Positions 52,155 to 59,383 of a stretch of 64,000 bases of DNA are shown here, one piece after another. The position numbers and the translations under genes were made by a program. Source of the DNA: Sphingomonas sp. (GTDB lineage Bacteria; Pseudomonadota; Alphaproteobacteria; Sphingomonadales; Sphingomonadaceae); the NCBI RefSeq assembly GCF_019635515.1, contig NZ_JAHBZI010000001.1:124001-188000 (forward strand), in the 5' to 3' direction. The notes under the pieces were generated by a model. That model searched no databases and was not told the DNA's origin. It saw nothing but the letters and a program-made list of their open reading frames with translations. Position 1 is the first letter of the stretch. The number at the start of each line of letters is the position of its first letter.

Positions 52155-53261
52155 ATGCGGAAGCTCGCCATTACTCTGGCACTTGCTACCACCGCGCTCA
52201 GCACGCCCGCTCTCGCTCGCGATGATGCGTGGTATGTGGGTGTCGAGGGCGGCACGATGCTGGTCGAGGACATTCACTTCGACGTCGGCGCTCAGAAGGA
52301 CGCCGTTTCGGTCGATCACAAGGCTGGTTGGGACGCCGACATGACTGTCGGTTACGACTTCGGCGGTTTCCGCGCTGAAGCGGAAGTCGGCTATCGTCGC
52401 GCTTCGGTAACCGGCGTGAAGTCGGTTATCTCGCTGCCGAATGGCACTGCGATCAATTCGCCGGCGGGCACCTATCCGCTGGCCGGTGGCCGTACCTCGG
52501 CTTTGAGCTTCATGGTCAACGGCATGTTCGACTTCGGCGACGATGACGGCGTGCAGGGCTTTGTCGGCGGCGGCGTCGGCGTTGCCCGCGTCAAAGCGCG
52601 CTATGGCCTGAACGCGCGCAGCAACTTCATCGACGATTCGGATACCGTGTTCGCGTGGCAGGCGATCGCCGGCCTTCGCGCTCCGTTGTCGGACTCGATC
52701 GACGTGTCGCTGAAGTATCGTTTCTTCAACGCGGATAACCTGGACTTCGGCGCCGCCCGGGCGCGCTTCCGCTCGCACAGCATCCTTGGCGGTCTGACCT
52801 TCAACTTCGGCGCACCGCCGCCGCCGCCGGTCGAGCCGACTCCGGAGCCGACGCCGACGCCGACCTGGACCCCGACTCCCGAGCCGGCTCCGACCCCGGT
52901 TGAGGTGCAGTGCACGCCTGGGCCGTACATCGTGTTCTTCGACTGGGATAAGTCGAACATCACGCCGGAAGCGGCTTCGATCCTCGACAACGCCATCAGC
53001 AACTACCAGAGCTGCGGCAATGCGCAGGTGATGCTGGCAGGCCATGCCGACCGTTCGGGCTCGGCGAGCTACAACGTCGGCCTCTCGCAGCGTCGTGCGG
53101 ATTCGGTGAAGGCATACCTCACCTCGCGCGGCATCCCGGGTGGCGTGATCGGTACCGAAGCGTTCGGTGAGAGCCGTCCGCGTGTCGATACCGCCGACGG
53201 CGTTCGCGAACTGCAGAACCGTCGCGTGGAAGTCATGTACGGCCCCGGCTCGGGCTACTAA
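52155..53261 (+). CDS. OmpA family outer-membrane protein
   Basis: The protein has 368 residues. Signal peptide MRKLAITLALATTALSTPALA precedes an eight-stranded barrel (AWYVGVEGGTMLVED, WDADMTVGYDFGGFRAEAEVGY, SVKYRF-like LKYRFF). A Pro/Thr linker (PPPPPVEPTPEPTPTPTWTP) joins it to the OmpA C-terminal domain with YIVFFDWDKSNITPEAASIL, GHADRSGSASYNVGLSQRRADSVKAYLTSRG and NRRVEVMYGPG, which binds peptidoglycan. It anchors the outer membrane. An own terminator follows. Codon use is less GC-biased than in the neighbours, consistent with high expression. Confidence 0.95.
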   Translation: MRKLAITLALATTALSTPALARDDAWYVGVEGGTMLVEDIHFDVGAQKDAVSVDHKAGWDADMTVGYDFGGFRAEAEVGYRRASVTGVKSVISLPNGTAINSPAGTYPLAGGRTSALSFMVNGMFDFGDDDGVQGFVGGGVGVARVKARYGLNARSNFIDDSDTVFAWQAIAGLRAPLSDSIDVSLKYRFFNADNLDFGAARARFRSHSILGGLTFNFGAPPPPPVEPTPEPTPTPTWTPTPEPAPTPVEVQCTPGPYIVFFDWDKSNITPEAASILDNAISNYQSCGNAQVMLAGHADRSGSASYNVGLSQRRADSVKAYLTSRGIPGGVIGTEAFGESRPRVDTADGVRELQNRRVEVMYGPGSGY

Positions 53262-53293
53262 GCCAAGCCGGTCCATACGGACTGACAAGATTT

Positions 53294-53327
53294 GGGGAGG
53301 CCGGGTAACCGGCCTCCCCTTTTCTTT
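53294..53327 (+). terminator. Intrinsic terminator of the ompA-like gene
   Basis: GGGGAGGCCGG pairs with CCGGCCTCCCC across GTAA, followed by TTTTCTTT. Confidence 0.9.
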
Positions 53328-53406
53328 GTGCCGACTTGCTATCGCGAGTCGCATAGCTGCTCCGCCGTGACCAAGTCTGCGGAAGAATGGTCTCGCGCGA
53401 GATGAT

Positions 53407-54057
53407 ATGTGCCGATACCTTGCAACCGTTCATCGGCAGGCGAAGCGAGGTTGGAGATGCGCAGGCTCACCCGCGGATGGCCCGCCCCCGGTAGAGACCG
53501 GGGTGCTGCCCGACGGCACAAGCGTCGTCGCCGGGCCCCAGTTCATGATCCTGAGCTCGGGCGATCCCGGACTGCTGAACATGAACGACGATATGCAGCA
53601 CACGCCGTCCGGCTTTCACTGTCCGCGACGCTTCGAGGGCCTCGCGGTCTTGCTGATGACGATAGAGCCGAAGGCGGATCGCCTCACCTGCAGCTATCGT
53701 GCGGGAACCGATCTGCGCCTGCGCGACACCGATGAGGCCCGCTATCAGATTGTCCTGATCAGAGCCGGGAGCGGCCAGACACCGCGCAGCATTTTCGACG
53801 GATTGGTGGCGAGCGCGCGTGCCGGCCTGCGGATCAAGGGCGATCACCTTCCTCCACTGGCGGTCGGGCGGTCGCCGGCTCCGCTGTTTGTGGCTTATTG
53901 GGATACTGAGGGCGCGGGGGTGCAAGGCGTATGGGTCTACAAGGCGGGAAGGTGGATCGTCTGGCTGCGGGCGCAATATCCGCCAGCTTCGGCCAACGAC
54001 GCCGAAGCCGGAAGTATCGCCCACATATTATTCGCCGAGGCCGGTAGGTTGAACTGA
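53407..54057 (+). CDS. Hypothetical protein, start uncertain
   Basis: The frame from ATG 53407 encodes 216 residues. From about residue 30 it reads VETGVLPDGTSVVAGPQFMILSSGDPGLLNMNDDMQHTPSGFHCPRRFEGLAVLLM then LVASARAGLRIKGDHLPPLA and VWVYKAGRWIVWLRAQYP. It looks like a globular periplasmic or cytoplasmic protein of unknown family. The first ~30 residues (Arg/Cys-rich, no signal peptide) are atypical, so the true start may be downstream or the N-terminus altered. Its 3' end overlaps the convergent ygfZ by 30 bp. Confidence 0.55.
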   Translation: MCRYLATVHRQAKRGWRCAGSPADGPPPVETGVLPDGTSVVAGPQFMILSSGDPGLLNMNDDMQHTPSGFHCPRRFEGLAVLLMTIEPKADRLTCSYRAGTDLRLRDTDEARYQIVLIRAGSGQTPRSIFDGLVASARAGLRIKGDHLPPLAVGRSPAPLFVAYWDTEGAGVQGVWVYKAGRWIVWLRAQYPPASANDAEAGSIAHILFAEAGRLN

Positions 54058-54777
54058 TTCCGCAAGCGCGGCCTTCAGCCATTCCGGCACCAGCGCGTCG
54101 CCGAGCGCTTCGACGCGGCGCAATTCCACCATCAGCCCGAGTGCAGGATAGATCGCGCGGGTGCGGTCGCCGGGTTCGGCGAGCGGGGCGACGACCAGCC
54201 GGCGATTGACCTTGGCGCGGTAGTGCATGCGGGCGGTGTTTTCCTGGCCGACATAGCAGCCGGCGGTGAAGCTCACGCCGTGAAGCTCGGCGGCATTGGC
54301 CTCAAGCCAAAGCGTCTTGTCCTGACCGAGCTCGGCTACGCCCTCGGTGACACCGAGGGAGAGGCGATGGGCACGCCACTCCGCCGAGGTTGTTCCGCCT
54401 TCTTCGCCTCCCAGCCAGCGATAGCCCAATGCCGGGAGGCGCGGATCGGATACGCCTTGGCCGGGGTCACGTGACCAATGGACGCCGCCGTCAATCGCCT
54501 CGATGGTGATGGCGCGGCGGAGACGATACAGAGCGAGGCGGCGGAGCAGGGCCTCGCGCTGGTCGGCCTCGCAATCGATCAGGATCGCGTCGCCATCGGC
54601 CCAGAGCAGGAAATCGAACAGTGCCTTGCCCTGCGGGGTGAGAAGACCCGCCCATTGCGGAGTCTCGGGCGTCACCGTGGCGAGGTCCTGGGTGACGAGG
54701 CCCTGGAGGAAACCACGGACATCGTCCCCGGCGATGCGGATCAGGGCGCGGTCTTCGAGGCGGGTGGCATCGGACAT
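54028..54777 (-). CDS. ygfZ: Folate-binding YgfZ/CAF17-like protein
   Basis: The protein has 249 residues from ATG 54777. LEDRALIRIAGDDVRGFLQGLVTQDLA, an N-terminal GcvT-like block, and SFTAGCYVGQENTARMHYRAKVNRRL, the diagnostic (K)GCYxGQExxARxxxR motif with the conserved Cys, identify the family. YgfZ supports maturation of a subset of iron-sulfur enzymes with tetrahydrofolate. It diverges from dihydroorotase by 47 bp. Confidence 0.88.
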   Translation of the reverse strand: MSDATRLEDRALIRIAGDDVRGFLQGLVTQDLATVTPETPQWAGLLTPQGKALFDFLLWADGDAILIDCEADQREALLRRLALYRLRRAITIEAIDGGVHWSRDPGQGVSDPRLPALGYRWLGGEEGGTTSAEWRAHRLSLGVTEGVAELGQDKTLWLEANAAELHGVSFTAGCYVGQENTARMHYRAKVNRRLVVAPLAEPGDRTRAIYPALGLMVELRRVEALGDALVPEWLKAALAESVQPTGLGE

Positions 54778-54824
54778 GGTGAAGAGGTAGGGGGCATACA
54801 CGCGCAACGGAAGAGGCCGGGCTT

Positions 54825-56147
54825 ATGAACGTCGATCTCAAGCTGAAGGGCGGAACGGTATATCTGCCCGGAGGCCCGGCGCAGGTCGATGTCGGGGTGA
54901 GCGCGGGCAGGATCGTGGCGATTGGCGCAGTCGGCGGCGCCGGCGAGACGATCGATTGCGCGGGGCTCGACGTGCTGCCCGGGGTGATCGACAGCCAGGT
55001 CCATTTCCGCGAGCCGGGGCTGGAGACAAAGGAAGATCTCGAGAGCGGCGCGCGTTCGGCGGTGCTGGGCGGGGTGACGGCGGTGTTCGAAATGCCGAAC
55101 ACCAAACCCAATACCGATACCGCCGAGGCGGTGAACGACAAGCTCGCTCGCGCCAAGGGGCGAATGTGGTGCGACCACGCATTCTATGTCGGTGCGACCA
55201 ATCATAACGCCGAGAGTCTCGCCGAGCTCGAGCGGATGCCGGGCACGGCGGGCGTCAAGATCTTCATGGGCGCATCGACCGGCGACCTGCTGGTCTCCGA
55301 CGATGCGAACCTCGCCAGGGTGCTGGCGAGCGGGCATCGTCGCGTCGCGATCCATGCCGAGGACGAGTTCCGGATGCAGGATCGACTCGGCGAGCGCGTG
55401 CCCGGCGACCCTTCAAGCCATCCGGTCTGGCGCGACGATGAGAGCGCGATGCTGGCGACGCGGCGCATCCTCGGACTGGCGCGGGCGGCGCGGCGGCGTA
55501 TCCATATCCTGCATGTGACGACGCCGGCCGAGCTGGAAGTGATTGGCCGGAACAAGGATATCGCCACCTGCGAAGTGACTCCGCAGCACCTGACGCTGGC
55601 GGGCGAGGAGGCCTATCCGCGGATCGGCACCTATGCGCAGATGAACCCGCCGATTCGTTCGGGCGCGCACCGCGACGGGCTGTGGGACTGGCTGCGCCAG
55701 GGCGTGCCCGACGTCATCGGATCGGACCATGCGCCGCACACGATTGCGGAGAAGACGAGGCCCTATCCGGATTCGCCGAGCGGGATGCCGGGAGTGCAGA
55801 CCCTGCTGCCACTGATGCTCAACCATGTCGCCGAGGGGCGGCTGACGCTGCAGCGGCTGATCGACCTGACCAGCGCCGGGCCGCAGCGGGTGTTCGGGAT
55901 CGCCGGCAAGGGGCGGATCGCGGTGGGATATGATGCCGACTTCACCATCGTCGATCTGAAGAAGCGATGGACGATCGAGGAAAGCTGGCTGGCGTCGCGG
56001 TGCGGCTGGTCGCCATTTACCGGCATGCAGCTGACCGGCAAACCGATCGGAACGATCATCCGCGGGCACAGGGTGATGTGGGACGGCGCCTTGGCCGCGC
56101 GGGCGATCGGCGCGCCGATCCGCTTCGAGAGCGTCGAGTTCGGATGA
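54825..56147 (+). CDS. pyrC: Dihydroorotase
   Basis: The protein has 440 residues. DSQVHFREPGLETKEDLESG carries the first metal ligands (HxR), GVKIFMGASTGDLL (Lys that is carboxylated), AIHAED, ILHVTTP and IGSDHAPHT are further metal and substrate blocks. The overall pattern belongs to the longer dihydroorotase class (class I, PyrC of most alphaproteobacteria); allantoinase is the nearest alternative. It forms dihydroorotate in pyrimidine synthesis. The stop overlaps the SRPBCC gene. Confidence 0.86.
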   Translation: MNVDLKLKGGTVYLPGGPAQVDVGVSAGRIVAIGAVGGAGETIDCAGLDVLPGVIDSQVHFREPGLETKEDLESGARSAVLGGVTAVFEMPNTKPNTDTAEAVNDKLARAKGRMWCDHAFYVGATNHNAESLAELERMPGTAGVKIFMGASTGDLLVSDDANLARVLASGHRRVAIHAEDEFRMQDRLGERVPGDPSSHPVWRDDESAMLATRRILGLARAARRRIHILHVTTPAELEVIGRNKDIATCEVTPQHLTLAGEEAYPRIGTYAQMNPPIRSGAHRDGLWDWLRQGVPDVIGSDHAPHTIAEKTRPYPDSPSGMPGVQTLLPLMLNHVAEGRLTLQRLIDLTSAGPQRVFGIAGKGRIAVGYDADFTIVDLKKRWTIEESWLASRCGWSPFTGMQLTGKPIGTIIRGHRVMWDGALAARAIGAPIRFESVEFG

Positions 56148-56602
56148 GCCGCACCGATGCCGCCTTTCGCGTGATCGCGGCGGCGGTGGACAAGCTGTAT
56201 GCGGCGCTGATCGATCCGGAATCGCTAGTGAGGTGGTTGCCGCCGGAGGGCATGACCGGTGTGATCGAGGCGTTCGATCCCCGGCCGGGCGGGGTCTACC
56301 GGATTCGGCTGACCTATGACGATGCCGAGGCGGCGGTTGGCAAGACCGACGACGACAGCGATGTGAGCGAAGGCGAATTCGTCGAGCTGGTGCCGAACGT
56401 GCGGGTCGTCCAGCGCGGCACGTTCGAATCCGACGATCCGACGATGGCGGGGACGATGACCTTCACTTGGCGATTCGATCCGGTGGAGGACGGCACGCGG
56501 GTAACGGTGACCGCAGAAGGCGTGCCGCCCGGTATCCGCCGCAAGGATCATCTCGACGGTTTGCGCTCGACGCTGGCCAATCTCGCCGCCTTCGCCGAAT
56601 AG
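56144..56602 (+). CDS. SRPBCC (AHSA1-like) family protein
   Basis: The protein has 152 residues. AFRVIAAAVDKLYAALIDPESLVRWLPPEGM, FDPRPGGVYRIRL and VRVVQRGTFES...FTWRFDPVEDGTRVTVTAEGVPPGI... (helix-grip) match AHSA1-type START-like domains. It overlaps dihydroorotase by ATGA. The ligand is unknown. Confidence 0.85.
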   Translation: MSRTDAAFRVIAAAVDKLYAALIDPESLVRWLPPEGMTGVIEAFDPRPGGVYRIRLTYDDAEAAVGKTDDDSDVSEGEFVELVPNVRVVQRGTFESDDPTMAGTMTFTWRFDPVEDGTRVTVTAEGVPPGIRRKDHLDGLRSTLANLAAFAE

Positions 56603-56872
56603 TCAGCGCGGCCAGCCGAAGCCGATCAGCGCGCCGGCCTGGATAGCCGCGATCAGCCATAGCCATGTCGAGAAGGGCTGTTTGCGCGTCTTGTGACGGA
56701 AACGGTGGCGGGCGAAGAAGGCGCCGGGCGTACCGCCGATCAACGCCAGCGCGAGCAGATCGGCTTCGGGGATGCGGCGCGCGCCGGCGACGGCCCTGCG
56801 TTTGTCTTCGCGGAAACGCAGGATCGTCCACAGATTGACGAGCAGCAGGGCGCACAACGTGGCGGTCAGCAT
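56603..56872 (-). CDS. DUF1294 membrane protein
   Basis: The protein has 89 residues. LLVNLWTILRFREDKRRA and IPEADLLALALIGGTPGAFFARHRFRHKTRKQPF are the DUF1294 signature; two or three membrane helices span the protein. It is adjacent to, and transcribed away from, the SRPBCC gene (1-bp spacing between stops) and sits 7 bp after the DUF4019-like gene, so it is probably in that operon. Function unknown. Confidence 0.85.
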   Translation of the reverse strand: MLTATLCALLLVNLWTILRFREDKRRAVAGARRIPEADLLALALIGGTPGAFFARHRFRHKTRKQPFSTWLWLIAAIQAGALIGFGWPR

Positions 56873-56879
56873 CGCGGCG

Positions 56880-57455
56880 TCAGGGCGCGGGCGCGTAATC
56901 GGGGCAATTGGCTGAGAGCCGGGTCCACATCCGGTCCAGCTCCTCCCGGCCCTTTTGCCCGATGATCTTCTCCGCGGTGACATTGTCGATGCTGTTATTC
57001 TCGACCCGCATCAGCTTGAACGGCCCGCCCTCGGGGCGCTGGTACCAGACGACATAGCCGCACTCGCGGTCGATATTTGCGTGGCGCGCGGCGATATCGA
57101 TCACGGCGTAGATGCCGGGCGCGGGCGCCTGCGCCGGATCCTTGGTCCAGGTCAGCTGGAGCAGGCGACGTTCGCGTAAGGGGCCGGCGGCGTCGCGGGT
57201 CTTGCTGCTTTGCTCGAAGAAGATCCGGAGCGGAAGCTGGGCGCGGTGCTGCGGGGTGAGCATCTGATAGGCGCGGGCCGGGTCGCCCGCTTCGAGCGCG
57301 TCGAAGAATTCCCGGGTGGCGCGGAGTACGGCCTGTTCCAGCTCAGACGACGGCACCCAGCCCGGCGCCGAATCGGCGGTGATGTTGACCGTGCGCGGCG
57401 CGGTCTGCGCGACGGCGGGAACGGCGAGCAGCAAGGCGGCGAGGGCGAGCTTCAT
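56880..57455 (-). CDS. DUF4019-like secreted protein
   Basis: The protein has 191 residues from ATG 57455. Signal peptide MKLALAALLLAVPAVAQ precedes LEQAVLRATREFFDALEAGDPARAYQMLTPQHRAQLPLRIFFEQSS, a DUF4019-like block (D....Y......), and YAVIDIAARHANIDRECGYVVWYQRPEGGPFKLMRVENN. The protein is probably periplasmic. No catalytic motif is apparent. Family call is moderate. Confidence 0.6.
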   Translation of the reverse strand: MKLALAALLLAVPAVAQTAPRTVNITADSAPGWVPSSELEQAVLRATREFFDALEAGDPARAYQMLTPQHRAQLPLRIFFEQSSKTRDAAGPLRERRLLQLTWTKDPAQAPAPGIYAVIDIAARHANIDRECGYVVWYQRPEGGPFKLMRVENNSIDNVTAEKIIGQKGREELDRMWTRLSANCPDYAPAP

Positions 57456-57498
57456 CGCCAAGACGTCGCACGCCGCATGGCGGCGCGCAATCGGGCGA

Positions 57499-58257
57499 TC
57501 AGAACGGCACGATGCGGCGCTTCTCGCTGAACTTCATGTAGCCGGCATTGATGCCGACCCGCCAGCCGACGCCCAGGCGCACCGGGATCAGCACGATATT
57601 GCCGCGGCGCGTATAGGCGGCCGAGAAGCCGCCGACGAAATAGACGCGGCCTTCGCCGGCGGGGAAGCGCTTGTAGAGATCCTGGGTGTCGTAGAGATTA
57701 TAGACCAGCACGAAGACCTTGCTGGCATCGCCGCCGAGATCGAAGCCCACCGACGGCCCGGTCCAGTAGACCGGGCGCTGGCCCTCGATCTTGTGGTACA
57801 GATCGCCCTTGCCGTAGCGGAAGCCGACGCCGATCGCTCCAGCGCCTTCGGCACCGGCGATATAGGCATTGGGGCGTCCCTGATCCTTCAGGATATTCTC
57901 GATGATCCCGGCGAGCCCCGAGGCGCCCTTGCCGAACACGCCTTCGGCCGCGACGACCAGTTCCTGCTGATCGAACGTATCGGCTTCCTTGACCCGCTGC
58001 CGGGCGAGGGTGCGCGCATCCGTGGCCGGCGGCGTTTGCGCAGGCGCGGCATCAGGCGGGGTTACCGGATCGAGCGGCGGCTGGCGATAATCCTGGGGCC
58101 GGGCCGAATCGCGCGCCGGGGGCGGCGTATCGAGATCCGAGTCGATCGCCGTGTTGGGATCGATCTTGGTCATCTCCTGCGCGGCGGCGGGTACCGCGCT
58201 GACGCCGAGCAACGCGGCCATCGCCCACAGCATTCCGTTTCGCGCGCGCATCGTCAT
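57499..58257 (-). CDS. DUF1134 protein
   Basis: The protein has 252 residues. A signal peptide (MLWAMAALLGVSAVPAAAQ) is followed by a Pro/Ala-rich linker and VAAEGVFGKGASGLAGIIENILKDQGRPNAYIAGAEGAGAIGVGFRYGKG and TGPSVGFDLGGDASKVFVLVYNLYD, the DUF1134 (EipA/YSIRK-unrelated) core. In Brucella the family member EipA is a periplasmic envelope-integrity protein. It is expressed alone, 37 bp upstream of the start of the DUF4019-like gene. Confidence 0.88.
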   Translation of the reverse strand: MTMRARNGMLWAMAALLGVSAVPAAAQEMTKIDPNTAIDSDLDTPPPARDSARPQDYRQPPLDPVTPPDAAPAQTPPATDARTLARQRVKEADTFDQQELVVAAEGVFGKGASGLAGIIENILKDQGRPNAYIAGAEGAGAIGVGFRYGKGDLYHKIEGQRPVYWTGPSVGFDLGGDASKVFVLVYNLYDTQDLYKRFPAGEGRVYFVGGFSAAYTRRGNIVLIPVRLGVGWRVGINAGYMKFSEKRRIVPF

Positions 58258-58358
58258 TCCCCACCCTGATCGTGCCGCAAACGCTATGCCGCCGCGCCTG
58301 ACCCCGCAATGAACACACGACGACCCGAGTCGATTTCGCGCCCGGGAGTTTCTACCGG

Positions 58359-58387
58359 TTGATAGCTGTGAAAGCCGTCGCTATAGC
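58359..58387 (+). promoter_or_regulatory. Putative tRNA-Ser promoter
   Basis: TTGATA and TATAGC are separated by exactly 17 bp, about 20 bp before the mature tRNA 5' end. The -10 hexamer matches the one before the TonB receptor. Confidence 0.55.
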
Positions 58388-58408
58388 GCCGCCTTCGGGC
58401 CTTCTTCC

Positions 58409-58498
58409 GGAGACGTGGGTGAGTGGCTGAAACCAACGCTTTGCTAAAGCGTCCAACGGGAAACCGTTGCGCGGGTTCGAATCCCGCCGTCTCCTCCA
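58409..58498 (+). tRNA. tRNA-Ser (anticodon GCU)
   Basis: Acceptor GGAGACG pairs with CGTCTCC. The D-arm is GGT...ACC, and the anticodon arm is ACGCT-TTGCTAA-AGCGT with anticodon GCT. A long variable arm follows (CAACGGGAAACCGTTG), typical of tRNA-Ser, then T-arm GCGGGTTCGAATCCCGC and CCA encoded at 58496-58498. The base before CCA (position 73) reads T; G is the common discriminator in tRNA-Ser. Confidence 0.93.
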
Positions 58499-58523
58499 GC
58501 CCTTCCCGCCAACAGACAAGCGA

Positions 58524-59312
58524 ATGACGCAAGCCAAGGCGCTCTCCAGCCAGAAGAAACCCCGCCACCGCGCCCCGCGGCCGCGCTCGCTGCGGCTGCA
58601 TGGCACGGTAGCGCGTGATCTTGGCATCCGGATCGTATCGGGCACCCTGAAACCCGGCGAGATCCTGGAGGGCGAGATCGCGGCGAGCGAGCAGTTCAAG
58701 GTGTCGCGCACCGCCTATCGCGAGGCGATCCGTATCCTCGCCGCCAAGGGGCTGGTGCATTCGCGGCCCAAGATCGGCACCCAGGTTTCTCCGCGCAGCG
58801 AATGGCATTTGCTCGATCCCGACGTGCTCGGCTGGATCTTCGTCGGCGAGCCAGACCAGGGGCTGATCGAGAATCTGTTCGAGTTGCGCCGGATCGTCGA
58901 GCCCGAAGCCGCGCGGCTGGCGGCAATGCGGCGGAGCGACGAGCAATATGCGCGGATGAAGGCGGGGCTCGACGGCGTCGCCGAGCATGGCTTCCACTCC
59001 GAAGAAGGGCGGCGCTGCGACCAGAGCTTCCATTCCGCTTTGCTCGAAGCATCGGGCAATGACTTCATCATCTCGCTGACCAGCGGGGTCGCCGCGGCGA
59101 TCGAGATCACCACCGCGTTCAAGCAGGACCGCCTGCCCGCACCACACGACGCGCTGCCGGTGCATCTTCGCGTGCTGGAGGCAATCGAGGCGCGCGATGC
59201 GCAAGGCGCGCGCGATGCGATGGCGCGGCTGGTCGATCGCGGGCTTACCGACACGATGGAAGCGCGCGACCCCTCGGTCGGACGCAAGGGGCTGAGCGCG
59301 GTCTGCTGTTGA
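58524..59312 (+). CDS. FadR/GntR family transcriptional regulator
   Basis: The protein has 262 residues from ATG 58524 (the frame also overlaps the tRNA upstream, which is not coding). The N-terminal winged HTH reads LHGTVARDLGIRIVSGTLKPGEILEGEIAASEQFKVSRTAYREAIRILAAKGLVHSRPKIGTQV. The C-terminal FCD-type domain has LFELRRIVEPEAARLAA and DQSFHSALLEASGN (metal-binding pattern). FadR-group regulators control sugar-acid catabolism, and the next gene is a sugar-acid aldehyde dehydrogenase; the pair is likely regulator and target. Confidence 0.85.
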   Translation: MTQAKALSSQKKPRHRAPRPRSLRLHGTVARDLGIRIVSGTLKPGEILEGEIAASEQFKVSRTAYREAIRILAAKGLVHSRPKIGTQVSPRSEWHLLDPDVLGWIFVGEPDQGLIENLFELRRIVEPEAARLAAMRRSDEQYARMKAGLDGVAEHGFHSEEGRRCDQSFHSALLEASGNDFIISLTSGVAAAIEITTAFKQDRLPAPHDALPVHLRVLEAIEARDAQGARDAMARLVDRGLTDTMEARDPSVGRKGLSAVCC

Positions 59313-59337
59313 TCCGCGGCGTAACGGTCCCTACATC
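59309..59337 (+). promoter_or_regulatory. Putative promoter of the aldehyde dehydrogenase gene
   Basis: TTGATC (59309-59314) and TACATC (59332-59337) are 17 bp apart, with TTGATC overlapping the stop of the FadR-type gene. GGGAGAG precedes the ATG. Confidence 0.4.
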
Positions 59338-59367
59338 GCTGGACCATGTTACCGCTAACTTTTAGCG
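59321..59367. promoter_or_regulatory. Two palindromes upstream of the aldehyde dehydrogenase (candidate FadR operators)
   Basis: GTAACGGTCC at 59321-59330 is mirrored by GGACC-AT-GTTAC at 59341-59352, and a second perfect palindrome CGCTAA-CTT-TTAGCG lies at 59353-59367. Both lie within or just after the promoter, the right place for repression by the adjacent FadR-type protein. Confidence 0.5.
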
Positions 59368-59383
59368 AGTCCGGGAGAGATCA

